From: MFD04580-c1 sp963702995
GTDB taxonomy: Bacteria > Planctomycetota > Phycisphaerae > Tepidisphaerales > Tepidisphaeraceae
Length of the DNA: 64,000 nt
Reading direction: 5' to 3'
Assembly: GCA_963702995.1 (NCBI GenBank)
Contig: OY969783.1
Location: 372,001-436,000 of the forward strand
The translations under genes and the position numbers were made by a program. This document shows positions 7,506 through 15,656 of this stretch, piece by piece (within the stretch, counting starts at the first letter, position 1; every line of letters starts with the position of its first letter). A model generated the notes under the pieces. It searched no databases, was not told the DNA's origin, and saw only the letters and a program-made list of their open reading frames with translations.

Positions 7506-8876
7506 GGCTCTCCGCCAAAACGGCTGACGCTTGGTTATCATCCACCATATGTTGTGGTGATGGAAAAACGGCTCTTGAAGTCACGGAGGACTTCGCATGG
7601 ACGCGACACTCGGGTTGGACGAAAGGTTGAGGACGCTCACGGGGCTGCTGGATCTCGAGGGCTTCGAGGTGGTCGAGGCGACGGAAGATCGCTCGACCAA
7701 AACGCGAACGCTGACGGTCGTTCCAACGGACCTGCTGGGCGTTTGCCCTGACTGCCGCTGCGCCACCGGGGACCGGCATGCCTGCTATGACCGGCACGTG
7801 CTGGACCTGCCGCTGGGCGGCTGGCGGACCGAGCTGATCGTCCGCGGCTGGCAGTTCCATTGCGGCCGCTGCGGCAAGTTCTTCACCCCGCGTCACCCGG
7901 CGTTGGCCGAAGGGGCCCACGCGACCGAGCGATTCCTCTCCCGCCTCACAGACCTCGCGACCCACGGCGACGTGGCCACGGCCGCACGGTTCTTCGGCGT
8001 GCCGGAGAAGACGGCCGAGCGGTGGTACTACGACCATCTGCAACGCCTGCGGACACGCCCTCCGGCGGCCGCCCTTCAGCCGGTGCGGTCGCTGGGGATC
8101 GACGAGCTGTCTTTAAAAAAAGGCACCGCCAATTCTGCTGCGTCCTGATCGACCACACCAACGGCCGCGTGCTGGATGTGCTGGAGTCGCGGGAGAAGGC
8201 GGCCGTCGTCGCGTGGCTGGAGCGGGGTAAGGAGTCGGGGTTGCTGGCGGAGCTGCAAGAGGTCACCTGCGACATGTGGGAGGCCTACGCCCAGGGGGCG
8301 CGGGAGGTGTTCGGGGAGGCCGTGCGGGTGACGATCGACCGCTTCCATGTGATGAAGAACTTCCAGGACCGGCTCAACGACGCGCGGCGGGAGATCCAGC
8401 GGTCCCTGCCCGCGGAGCAGGCCAAAGAGCTCAAAGGGAGCCGCTGGCTCTGGCTGACCAACCAGGAGAACCTGCGGCCGGAACAGCGGAAGGAACTGGA
8501 TCGGCTGAAGCTGCGTTTCCCTGATCTGGACAAGCTCTACCGGCACCGGGAGGCGTTGCGGGAGATCTTCGAGGACGGCCGGGTGCGGCGGCAGGAGACG
8601 GCGGCCGTCTGGTTGCAGGCCTGGTGCGAGCGGGGTCGGCGGATGGGGCTCAAGGCGTTGGAGCCGTTCTACCGGATGGTGGAGAACTGGATGGGCGGGA
8701 TCACCAACTACTTTGTCGCCCGTTCGAGCAACGGCCGCACGGAGGGGTTTAACCGAGGCCTGCGGGCGATCCTGTGGCGGGCGTGCGGGATGAGCAACTT
8801 CGCCCACTTCCGGCTTCGTGTGCTGCATGCGTTCGGGTGAGGCCTACACAAGGATCAGCGGGTTTGGCGGAGAGCC
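7506..8876. mobile_element. ISL3-family insertion sequence with 8-bp target duplication
   Basis: The ends are GGCTCTCCGCCAAAACGGCTGACG on the left (7506 onward, shown here only as GGCTCTCCGCCAAA) and its near-complement at the right end (…TTTGGCGGAGAGCC, ending at 8876). Both sides carry the same 8-bp duplication ATATTTAT (7498-7505 and 8877-8884), the length expected for ISL3. The element is 1371 bp with one transposase region on the plus strand. It interrupts the membrane partner of the AbiTii-like gene between codons, and the perfect duplication implies recent insertion. Confidence 0.93.
7597..8840 (+). CDS. ISL3-family transposase with a -1 shift at an A7 run
   Basis: The first frame (7597-8148) holds the zinc-finger region (CPDCRC and CGRCGKFF), the helix-turn-helix (AARFFGVPEKTAERW) and the first catalytic segment LGIDELSLKK. 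It then meets seven A residues (8115-8121, read TTA AAA AAA GGC). A shift of -1 exactly there gives RHRQFCCVLIDHTNGRVLDV and the rest of the DDE domain to 8840, including DRFHVMKNF and NWMGGITNYF. The joined product is about 415 residues, normal for the family. The site A-AAA-AAA-G is a classic slippery heptamer, so either programmed frameshifting or a homopolymer miscount explains it. Confidence 0.9.
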
Positions 8877-9236
8877 ATATTTATCCGCTCGCCGCAAGAC
8901 TGACGATGGACAAGGCGAGAACAAATGAAGTTGCATATCGCTTTTTGATGGAACAGGGACGGCAGAACGGGCGGCGCAGAATCGATATAGAGAGCCAGAA
9001 CTCGGTCGTCTTTATGGTCAGGCTTACCGAAGACGGGAAGAATGATGCGGAGAAAGAGCCACCATCACCGCGTGAATGGACGTGGGGTCTCGTCAAGAAA
9101 GGTGTTGCGGGATTTCTTCATTGGGCATGGCAGAAGGTTATTCTAGTGGCGATCGCAACGGCTTTGATTGCCGTTATGGGTTATGTCCTTAGCAACCTGC
9201 CAAAACCGAAGTGGATTGACCAATTGAAACCGACGA

Positions 9237-9510
9237 CTAATCGGGCTCCTTAGCTGTCCCATTGTCTGGTTCGCCACCATCGCCATCTTCGCCACCCGTC
9301 TCTCGCCTCTCTTCTGCTTCGGTCCGGTCGGCCGGATGGCTTCCAACTTCTTCCTGTGCTTGCTGGTCGGTTCCGATAGATCTTTAGGGCTAAGGCAATA
9401 TTCTGGGTCAGGACAAGCTTCTGGTGATATTCCCCCATCTTTAGAACGGTGCGGTTATAAAGGTAAAAGAATGCCGATGCAATCAATTCAGAGAAGGCTC
9501 CAAACTCCAC
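9237..9510 (-). pseudogene. C-terminal remnant of a membrane-associated protein
   Basis: The frame starting near 9510 reads SELIASAFFYLYNRTVLKMG then EYHQKLVLTQNIALALKI. After a one-base shift near 9375 it continues as an acidic tail ending GGEPDNGTAKEPD. The pattern of a hydrophobic helix followed by YH-x-x-L and TQN-x-x-x-A resembles the TRADD-N-associated membrane domain, but this is weak. The 5' end is lost at a dispersed repeat (9534-9572). The tail overlaps the convergent end of the split AbiTii partner by 17 bp. Confidence 0.35.
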
Positions 9511-9533
9511 ACCTTCTCTTCACGGCGCACGAC

Positions 9534-9572
9534 GCAACTAGTTTTACGATTCTAGCCACGTCCCCGCATCAC
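9534..9572. repeat. 39-bp dispersed repeat, copy 2
   Basis: Partner of 4561-4599. Here the core is CTAGTTTTACGATTCTAG. It separates the membrane-protein remnant from the small coiled-coil gene and overlaps the last codons of the latter, so that gene probably lost its native 3' end here. Confidence 0.65.
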
Positions 9573-9771
9573 GTCCGACCGAAATCCAGCGCGCTTTGAA
9601 GCGAACGATCTCTTCCTTCAATTGATTGATGAGTTTTTTGAGCGAAAGCCGGGTGAGTTCTCGTGTACGGGCGTTGGCCACCGGCTCGTGATCCAATTCG
9701 TCAAGCCGGGCTTCCAGCAATTTGAGTTTCGCCTGGGTATTCAGCGACTGCTGTCTGCTTTGAAGCCTCAT
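9544..9771 (-). CDS. Small coiled-coil protein, possibly 3'-truncated
   Basis: 75 residues starting MRLQSRQQSLNTQAKLKLLE. Residues 10-55 form a strongly charged helix with the conserved-looking stretch ANARTRELTRLSLKKLINQL, and the last 15 residues are encoded by the dispersed repeat. I recall similar short proteins with TRELT and INQLKEE motifs in planctomycetes and cyanobacteria, but no function. It may pair with the fragment directly upstream (9805-9910). Confidence 0.5.
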   Translation of the reverse strand: MRLQSRQQSLNTQAKLKLLEARLDELDHEPVANARTRELTRLSLKKLINQLKEEIVRFKARWISVGRDAGTWLES

Positions 9772-9804
9772 AAAACCACCTCGATCACGCCTTTGGGGAC
9801 CGCG

Positions 9805-9910
9805 TTACGATCCGCCGTAGAGCTGTTCAACCATTATTGCGAATTCCTTGGCCTCGGTCATGTGAAGGTCGACGAACGGAAGCCCCTCGGCCAGTTCCGC
9901 CGCCCGATAA
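9805..9910 (-). pseudogene. Short coding fragment upstream of the coiled-coil gene
   Basis: The frame reads YRAAELAEGLPFVDLHMTEA then KEFAIMVEQLYGGS and stops 34 bp before the coiled-coil gene. The frame stays open up to 10074, but that part is antisense to the ASCH remnant and is probably spurious. It looks like the C-terminus of a lost gene. Function unknown. Confidence 0.3.
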
Positions 9911-9918
9911 ACAGGGCT

Positions 9919-10068
9919 ATACGAGCCCTTTCCGTTCCAGAGCCGTATGCGGAATTGATCCTGCGGGGGATCAAGCCGATCGAATTCCGGTTGCGGCCGA
10001 CGCACATCATCGGGGAGCGGCTTTATATCTATGCCAGAAGGAGTCATAAAGGGACCGCCTCCCAATGA
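9919..10068 (+). pseudogene. ASCH-domain remnant
   Basis: The frame reads IRALSVPEPYAELILRGIKP, then IEFRLRPTHIIGERLYIYAR. This matches the start of ASCH domains, an RNA-binding fold related to PUA, in the pattern ALS-x-x-x-PYAELILRG-x-K-x-IE. No start codon is seen directly before it, and the frame stops after about 50 residues where a complete domain needs over 100. It is thus broken at both ends. Confidence 0.6.
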
Positions 10069-10087
10069 CATCAAGTTACGCGAATTT

Positions 10088-10534
10088 TCACGTCGGACGG
10101 ATCAGCGGCGCAAGGCGGTACAGCATCAGGTAGATGATCACGCCCGTCACCGATACATAGAACCAAAGCGGGAATGTGATGCGGGCGATCTGGCGGTGGC
10201 GGGCCCAGTCGCGGTGGTAGGCGCGGTAGAGGGTGATTCCGATCAGCGGGAGGATCAGGACGGCTAACGGCGTGTGGGTGAAGAGGATCGCCAGGTAGAG
10301 CGGCCGCCAGGGGCTGTCGGGGAAGCGGGTGACGACGATCCCCTGGCGGGCGCGCAGGGTGTGGTAGATGAGGTAGCACGCGAGGAATGCGGTCGAGGTC
10401 ACCAGGGCGGTGATCATCGACCAGGCGTGCAGGCGCGGGCGGCGGGAGCGGATCATCACGTAGCCGAAGGCGAGGATGACCGCGCTGGCGCCGTTCAGGG
10501 TCGCGTTCAGAAGGGGGAACTGTTCGAGCGTCAC
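10088..10534 (-). CDS. DUF420 membrane protein
   Basis: 148 residues with four hydrophobic helices: LNGASAVILAFGYVMI, TALVTSTAFLACYLIYH, LYLAILFTHTPLAVLILPLI and ITFPLWFYVSVTGVIIYLML. Conserved DUF420 features include HAW at the start of helix 2, CYLIYH, and IL-x-THTPLA. The family accompanies cytochrome c oxidase genes and is implicated in oxidase assembly. Its GTG start overlaps the TGA of the corrected SCO1 frame (GTGA), which supports an operon in the order ABC permease, SCO1, DUF420. Confidence 0.85.
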   Translation of the reverse strand: MTLEQFPLLNATLNGASAVILAFGYVMIRSRRPRLHAWSMITALVTSTAFLACYLIYHTLRARQGIVVTRFPDSPWRPLYLAILFTHTPLAVLILPLIGITLYRAYHRDWARHRQIARITFPLWFYVSVTGVIIYLMLYRLAPLIRPT

Positions 10535-11281
10535 TGGCGAGCGCCTCCGCTGGGGGCGGCGGCGGCGGCCGCGGAGGTGGCGGCGGACGGTTTGGGCAGC
10601 GCGGCCACATCAGCTAAGAGGGCGTTCAGCCTGGCAGGGTCAGTACCTGTCGTAGTAGCCGCGGACCATGCCCGCGGCGTCCACCAGCACCAGTTTCTGG
10701 CTGTGGAGGATCGGACTTTCGGCATCGGCTTCGCGGAAGGGGAGCTTCATTTTTTGAACCACGTCGAGCATCTGCGGCCGCGTGCCGGTGAGGAAGCGCC
10801 AGTGCGATTCATCCGCCTTGAAGAGGGCGGCATACTGCTTCAGGATCGGCGGCGTGTCGTACTCGGGGTTGACGGTGAACGAAACCAACTGCACGGAGGC
10901 CGGCAGGCGGGGCTGGAGGGACACCATCGTCGCGGTCATCTTCGGGCAGACCCCGCCGCAACTGGTGAAGATAAACGCCGCGATCCACGGGCGGCCGATC
11001 AGGCTCTTGGATGAGAAGGGCTTGCCATCCTGGTCGGTGAGATCGAAATCGGCGGCAGGGTAGAAGGTATCGGGCCGTGAGGCGGGGCCGGTTCCATCGG
11101 TCAGCGCGGGCCCGGAAGGGGTCGGCCGCGTCAGGTCGGAGCGTGTCGGGTCGGAGCGTGTCAGGCCAGGGCGTGTCAGGCCCAGCCGCGGGCCCCACAA
11201 CTTGCCGACGACAACGCCCGCCATCGCCAGCAGCAGGACGCCCCACAAACCAGCCGTGATGATTCGTTGACCTTTGCTCAT
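10531..11281 (-). CDS. SCO1/SenC-family copper chaperone (one frameshift)
   Basis: A membrane-anchored thioredoxin-fold protein that delivers copper to cytochrome oxidase. An N-terminal helix (IITAGLWGVLLLAMAGVVVG) is followed by a Thr/Arg/Pro repeat linker and the SCO domain: FTSCGGVCPKM with the Cu-binding Cys pair, and a His in ILHSQKLVLVD. The frame ends at 10640 in GYYDRY, but one base removed near 10648 gives the canonical GYYDGTDPARLNALLADVAA and a tail ending GGARQ whose stop overlaps the DUF420 start. I therefore extend the gene to 10531. Confidence 0.9.
11127..11186. repeat. 15-bp tandem repeat inside the SCO1 gene
   Basis: Four diverged 15-bp units (CGTGTCAGGTCGGAG type) encode the linker LTRPGLTRSDPTRSDLTRP between the membrane anchor and the SCO domain. 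The unit length is a multiple of three, so copy number can change without breaking the frame. Confidence 0.7.
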
Positions 11282-11327
11282 GCGTCTCACGTCACGCGGG
11301 GTCGGCCCGCTCAGGAGTCATCGATCC

Positions 11328-12203
11328 CTACTGCCAGTCGGCGGACACGCGAGCCGCGGCCACTTGACTGGCGAGGGCAAATAAGACCGCCGCGAAGCCG
11401 ATGCTGATCCCCAGGCAAACGCCGATCCCCGGCATGTGCGCCGTTCCTGGCGCCAAACTCACGCCGGAATAGAGGGCAGCCCGCAGCCCACCGAGGCCGT
11501 AGGTCAGCGGGTTAGCCTCCATGACCCACCGCAGCGGCCGGAAGGTGACCCCGCCGGGCGGGAAGAGCGCGCCGGAGAGGAACCACATCGGCATCAGGAA
11601 CAGATTCATGATTGCGTGAAAGCCCTGCGTCGAGCTCATCCGCCATGCGATGCAGAAGCCGAGCGCGGTCAGCGCGAACGACATGACGAACATGATCGCC
11701 AGCGCCTCAACCAGCCCGAGCGGCGTTAATTTGAGTCCCACCAGCGGCCCAAGCAACAGGAACAGCGCGCCCTGGCCGAACGCCAGAATCGTCCCGCCCA
11801 AGACCTTCCCCATCACGATTGCCATCCGCGAAACCGGGGCGACGAGCACCGACTGAAGGAACCCTTCGCGGCGATCTTCGATGATCGAAATTGTCGAAAA
11901 GATCGCGGTGAAGAGCAGGATCATCAGCACGGTGCCGGGGAAGAAGAACTGGAGGTAATCGTCGCCGCCCGGCACGCCTTCGCCCCGGAAGCTGCGCCCC
12001 ATCCCCGACCCGATCAGGAGCCAGAAGACAATCGGCGTCGCCAGGGCCCCGATGATTCGATGGCGCTGCCGCAGGAATCGAACCAGCTCCCGCCCGGCCA
12101 GAGCCAGCGACGGCCCCCAGAGCCCCGGCGATGCCGGGACAGCGGCGGCGGCCGCCTCCAAAGGCGGGCTTACAGGAATGGGCAAGGGTTGAATCGTCGG
12201 CAT
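11328..12203 (-). CDS. ABC-2 type transporter permease
   Basis: 291 residues with six membrane segments after a Pro/Ala-rich N-terminus. Typical ABC-2 features are LAGRELVRFLRQR before the first helix, FFFPGTVLMILLFTAIF, EDRREGFLQSVLVAPVSR (the conserved cytoplasmic loop) and a C-terminal NPLTYGLGGLR. The matching ATPase would lie outside or elsewhere; the gene upstream here is on the other strand. Its place ahead of SCO1 and DUF420 suggests a role in cytochrome oxidase or heme/copper handling, though the substrate is unknown. Confidence 0.87.
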   Translation of the reverse strand: MPTIQPLPIPVSPPLEAAAAAVPASPGLWGPSLALAGRELVRFLRQRHRIIGALATPIVFWLLIGSGMGRSFRGEGVPGGDDYLQFFFPGTVLMILLFTAIFSTISIIEDRREGFLQSVLVAPVSRMAIVMGKVLGGTILAFGQGALFLLLGPLVGLKLTPLGLVEALAIMFVMSFALTALGFCIAWRMSSTQGFHAIMNLFLMPMWFLSGALFPPGGVTFRPLRWVMEANPLTYGLGGLRAALYSGVSLAPGTAHMPGIGVCLGISIGFAAVLFALASQVAAARVSADWQ

Positions 12204-12527
12204 GACTCGACGATTCTACGGGGGACGGCCTGCGACTTCGACCTGCCCCGCGCGAACGCCGCGAATTTGAAATGGCGGGGCCTGTCCGAAGTTTTCGACC
12301 AGTCGCCGGCGCGGCGATGAAAGGGGCTCGACGCCGATTGGGAACGCCGACGTCCCCGTCGGCCTGCCGCGTCGGGCCGACGAGGACGCCGGCGTCCCAG
12401 GGTTCGACATTCGGTCAGCGGCGTGGTTCAAAAGAGGCCGCGGCCCGCATATCGAGCAGAAGCATTGAGTCACGATTGCGCGGTAGCCGCCCTCCATGTC
12501 GAGCGGCGGCGTTTACGGAGAACGATC
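12204..12527. other. Divergent promoter region with a hairpin repeat
   Basis: The gap lies between two divergent genes and should hold both promoters, but no clear boxes stand out. It contains the hairpin at 12340-12398. Confidence 0.5.
12340..12398. repeat. GAACGCCGACGTCC hairpin repeat, copy 1
   Basis: Left arm 12340-12363 (GGGAACGCCGACGTCCCCGT…) and right arm 12376-12398 are complementary with a few mismatches around a 12-bp loop. A related element lies at 46276-46336. Confidence 0.75.
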
Positions 12528-15500
12528 ATGCAGCGTCTGTTCGCGTTTCGATCGGCCGCCGTTGTCGTGGCGGCGTTCAGCTTCGTGGTTGGGCGGGTGT
12601 CGGGCGCGGCGCCGGCGGTTGTCGCAACGGTCGCACCGGCCCCGTTTCCGGCGGCCGAGGCCGCGTCGCACATGTCGTTGCCGGAGGGGTTTAACGCGAC
12701 GCTCTTCGCGGGCGAGCCCGATGTCGTTCAGCCGATCGCCTTCACCTTCGACGACCGCGGCCGCCTGTGGGTGGCCGAGTGCTACAGCTATCCGAACTGG
12801 TCCCAGGAGGGGACGACCGGCAAAGATCGGATCCTCATCTTTGAAGACACCAAGGGGAACGGCAACTTCGACAAGCGCACCGTCTTCGCCGACGACCTGA
12901 TGAACCTTTCGGGCCTGGAGATCGGATTCGACGAGCATGGGGCGGCCGGTGTCTTCTGCTGCTGCGCGCCTCGGTTCATCTTCATCCCGGCCGCCGGCGG
13001 CGACGGGGGGCAGACGCTGACCGACAAGCCAAGCGGCCCGCCGCGGGTCATCCTGGACGGGTGGGACATCAAGAAGATCGCCCACAACGTCTATAACGGG
13101 CTCGCCTGGGGCCCTGACGGCTGGCTCTACGGCCTGCACGGGATCCAGGCGACCAGCCACATCGGCAAGCCGGGGATGCCCGACAATCAGCGGACGACCG
13201 TAAGCTGCGGCGTCTGGCGCTATCACCCGACGCGCGGCACGTTTGAGGTCGTGTGCAACGGCGGCACCAACCCGTGGGGGCTCGACTGGGATGAGTACGG
13301 GCAGGGGTTCATCACCAACTGCGTGATCGCCCACCTGTGGCACGTGATCCCCGGCGCCCATTACCAGCGCATGTACGGGCAGGACCCGACGCCGGACACC
13401 TACGATCTGATGACCTCCTGCGCCGATCATCTCCACTGGGCGGGCGGCGCATGGACCGACAGCCGTGGCGGCACGGGCAAGCACTCGGAGGCCGGCGGCG
13501 GCCACGCCCATGTGGGGGCAATGGTCTACCTGGGGGACAACTGGCCCGCGGCCTATCGCAACTCGCTATTCACCTGCAACCTGCACGGCAACCGGGTAAA
13601 CAACGACCTGCTGGAGCAGAAGGGGAGCGGGTACGTGGCGCATCACGGGAAAGACTTCCTGATGGCCAACGACAGTTGGTTTCGCGGGATTGCGATCAAG
13701 TATGGGCCGGACGGGGCGGCGTTCGTTTCGGACTGGACGGACACGGGCGAGTGTCACAATGCGAAGGTGGTCGATCGCAGCAACGGCCGCATTTACAAGG
13801 TGAGCTACGGGAAGACGACCCCGGTCGCACTGAAGCTGGCGGACCTTGCGGCATTGTCGGATATGGATCTGGCGGGCCTTCACACCCACCTGAACGACTG
13901 GTTCCCGCGTCATGCCAGGCGGCTTCTGGAGCAGCGGGCGGCGATGCGCCCGATCGCGCCGGCCGCTTTGGAGCAACTCCGACAGATCCTCGCCACCAGC
14001 CCGAGCGTGCCACATCGGCTCCGTGCGCTCTGGACCCTGCACGCGGTGGGCGCCGCGGAGGCGCCGGCCGTCGCGGCGCTTCTGGACGACCCGGCGGAGT
14101 ACATTCGCGCCTGGGCGATCCAGCTTTTGGTGGAGAAGGGCGAGCTCAGCGACGCCCTGCGCGGCAAGTTCACCGAGATGGCGAAGGCCGACCCGTCACC
14201 GGTCGTGCGGCTGAACCTGGCGTCGGCGATCCAGCGGCTCGCGCCGGCCTCGCGGTGGGATGTTGTCGAGGCTCTGGCCTCCCACGCCGACGACGCGGCC
14301 GATCAGAACCTGCCGCTCATGAACTGGTACGCGATGGCCCCGCTCCCAGCGGCCGACCCGGACCGCGCCGTCGCCTTGATTGGCAAGGTCAAGCTCGCGC
14401 AGGTTCGCCAGAACCTCGCCCGACGCGTCGGCTCGATCGATGGGGCGGGGCTGGCGCGGCTGGCGAAGTTCCTGGGGGCAAGCCCCAGCGTTGACGCCGC
14501 GCGCGATGTCCTGCGCGGGATGACCGACGCCCTTCAGGGGCAGCGCCACGCCCCCATGCCCGCTGGATGGGCGGCCGCCTATCCGAAGCTGGCGGCATCG
14601 ACCGACCCGGACGTCCGCACCGTCGCGACGTCGCTGGCGGTACTCTTTGGCGACAAGACGGCGCTCGAATCGCTTCGGGCCAGGCGCGGGACAAAGCTGC
14701 CGAAGCCGGAGCGCGCAGCGAGGCCGTGCGGCTCCTGGTGCTGAGCCGCGATGGCGAAATCGAGTCGATCCTGCGCGACCTCCTGCCCGACCCGGCGGTG
14801 CGGAAGCAGGTGATCAAGGGCCTGGCCGATTGCGGCGACGCCTCAACCCCCCAGCGGCTGCTCGAGATCTATGGCTCGCTCAACGAAGAGGAACGGCACG
14901 AGGCCGTCAGCACGCTCTCGTCACGGGCGGCGTGGGCGTCGGCGCTGCTTGACGGCGTTGAGCATGGCACGGTGCCTCGGTCGGATGTCCCGGCGTTCAC
15001 GGCGCGGCAGATCGCCGGCCTCCATGACGAGCGGCTGACGAAGCAGCTCGAGAAGACCATCGGATTCTCCCACTCCACGCCGGCCGACAAGCTGAAGACC
15101 ATCGCCACGCTCAAACAGAGCCTGACGCCCGAGGCGCTCAAGTCGGCCTCGCCGTCGAAGGGACGGGCAGTCTTCTCCCAGACCTGCGCCGCCTGCCATA
15201 CCCTCTACGATGCCGGCGGGAACGTCGGGCCCAATTTGACGGGCAGCCAGCGGGCCAACCTCGACTACCTGCTGGAGAACATCGTTGACCCCAACGCGAT
15301 CGTGGCGAAGGATTACCAGATGACGATCGTGGACACACACGACGACCGAACTCTCACCGGCATCATCGCGGCCGACAGCCCCAGCGGCCTGACCCTGCGG
15401 ACGCCGACCGGCGACGTCACCATTCCGGTCAACGAGATCGCGAGACGGAAAACGTCGCCTCTTTCGCTGATGCCTGAAGGGCTTCTCGACGGCCTGAAAC

Positions 15501-15559
15501 CGGACGACCGGCTGAACTTGATCAGCTACCTGATGAGCGCGACACCGCCGCCGAAATGA
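12528..15559 (+). CDS. TIGR02604-type membrane-bound dehydrogenase, propeller + HEAT + cytochrome c (one frameshift)
   Basis: Exported protein with ATG at 12528 preceded by GGAG and a signal peptide (AAVVVAAFSFVVGRVSGAAP). Residues about 50-430 form a sorbosone-dehydrogenase-like propeller (MSLPEGFNATLFAGEPDV, NPWGLDWDEYGQGFITN, NSLFTCNLHGNRVN). Residues 460-800 are HEAT-like helices. The C-terminus has a heme-binding CAACH site and the closing motif LMPEGLLDGL. The frame breaks near 14688; adding one base after GGGCC joins LESLRA to ARDKAAEAGARSEAVRLL. The joined length is about 1010 residues, usual for this planctomycete family. Likely periplasmic sugar oxidation; substrate unknown. Confidence 0.9.
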
Positions 15560-15656
15560 CGCCCGCCGGGGCACATTGAAGTATAAAGTAGTGTGGCCGC
15601 CGCCGTCGAGATGAGCCGGCAGGTCGTCGAATGTCTCTGTTATTCGGGAGCTTCCG

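Larger units (their letters stand above)
7287..9253 (+). pseudogene. Membrane partner of the AbiTii-like gene, split by ISL3
   Basis: The 5' part is 7287-7505 and the 3' part 8885-9253. Removing the ISL3 element and one copy of its ATATTTAT duplication restores a continuous 195-residue frame. It begins at a TTG overlapping the upstream stop, has a charged coiled-coil N-terminus (EIVTKRRAEESARAIEKADR), a middle alpha/beta part, and near the C-terminus one transmembrane helix (VILVAIATALIAVMGYVL) with a short tail. No homologous family is recognised. Coupling to the AbiTii-like gene and the membrane helix suggest an effector or sensor in a defence pair; that is inference. As it stands the gene is disrupted. 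Confidence 0.65.

Noticed and set aside
9622..10068. A full gene of 148 residues ending in the ASCH motif
   Set aside because: Only the last 50 residues look like ASCH; the first 100 are antisense to the small coiled-coil gene, so I kept only the remnant.
12513..13511. A 332-residue minus-strand frame opposite the first TIGR02604 gene
   Set aside because: Antisense shadow without start signals or family features.
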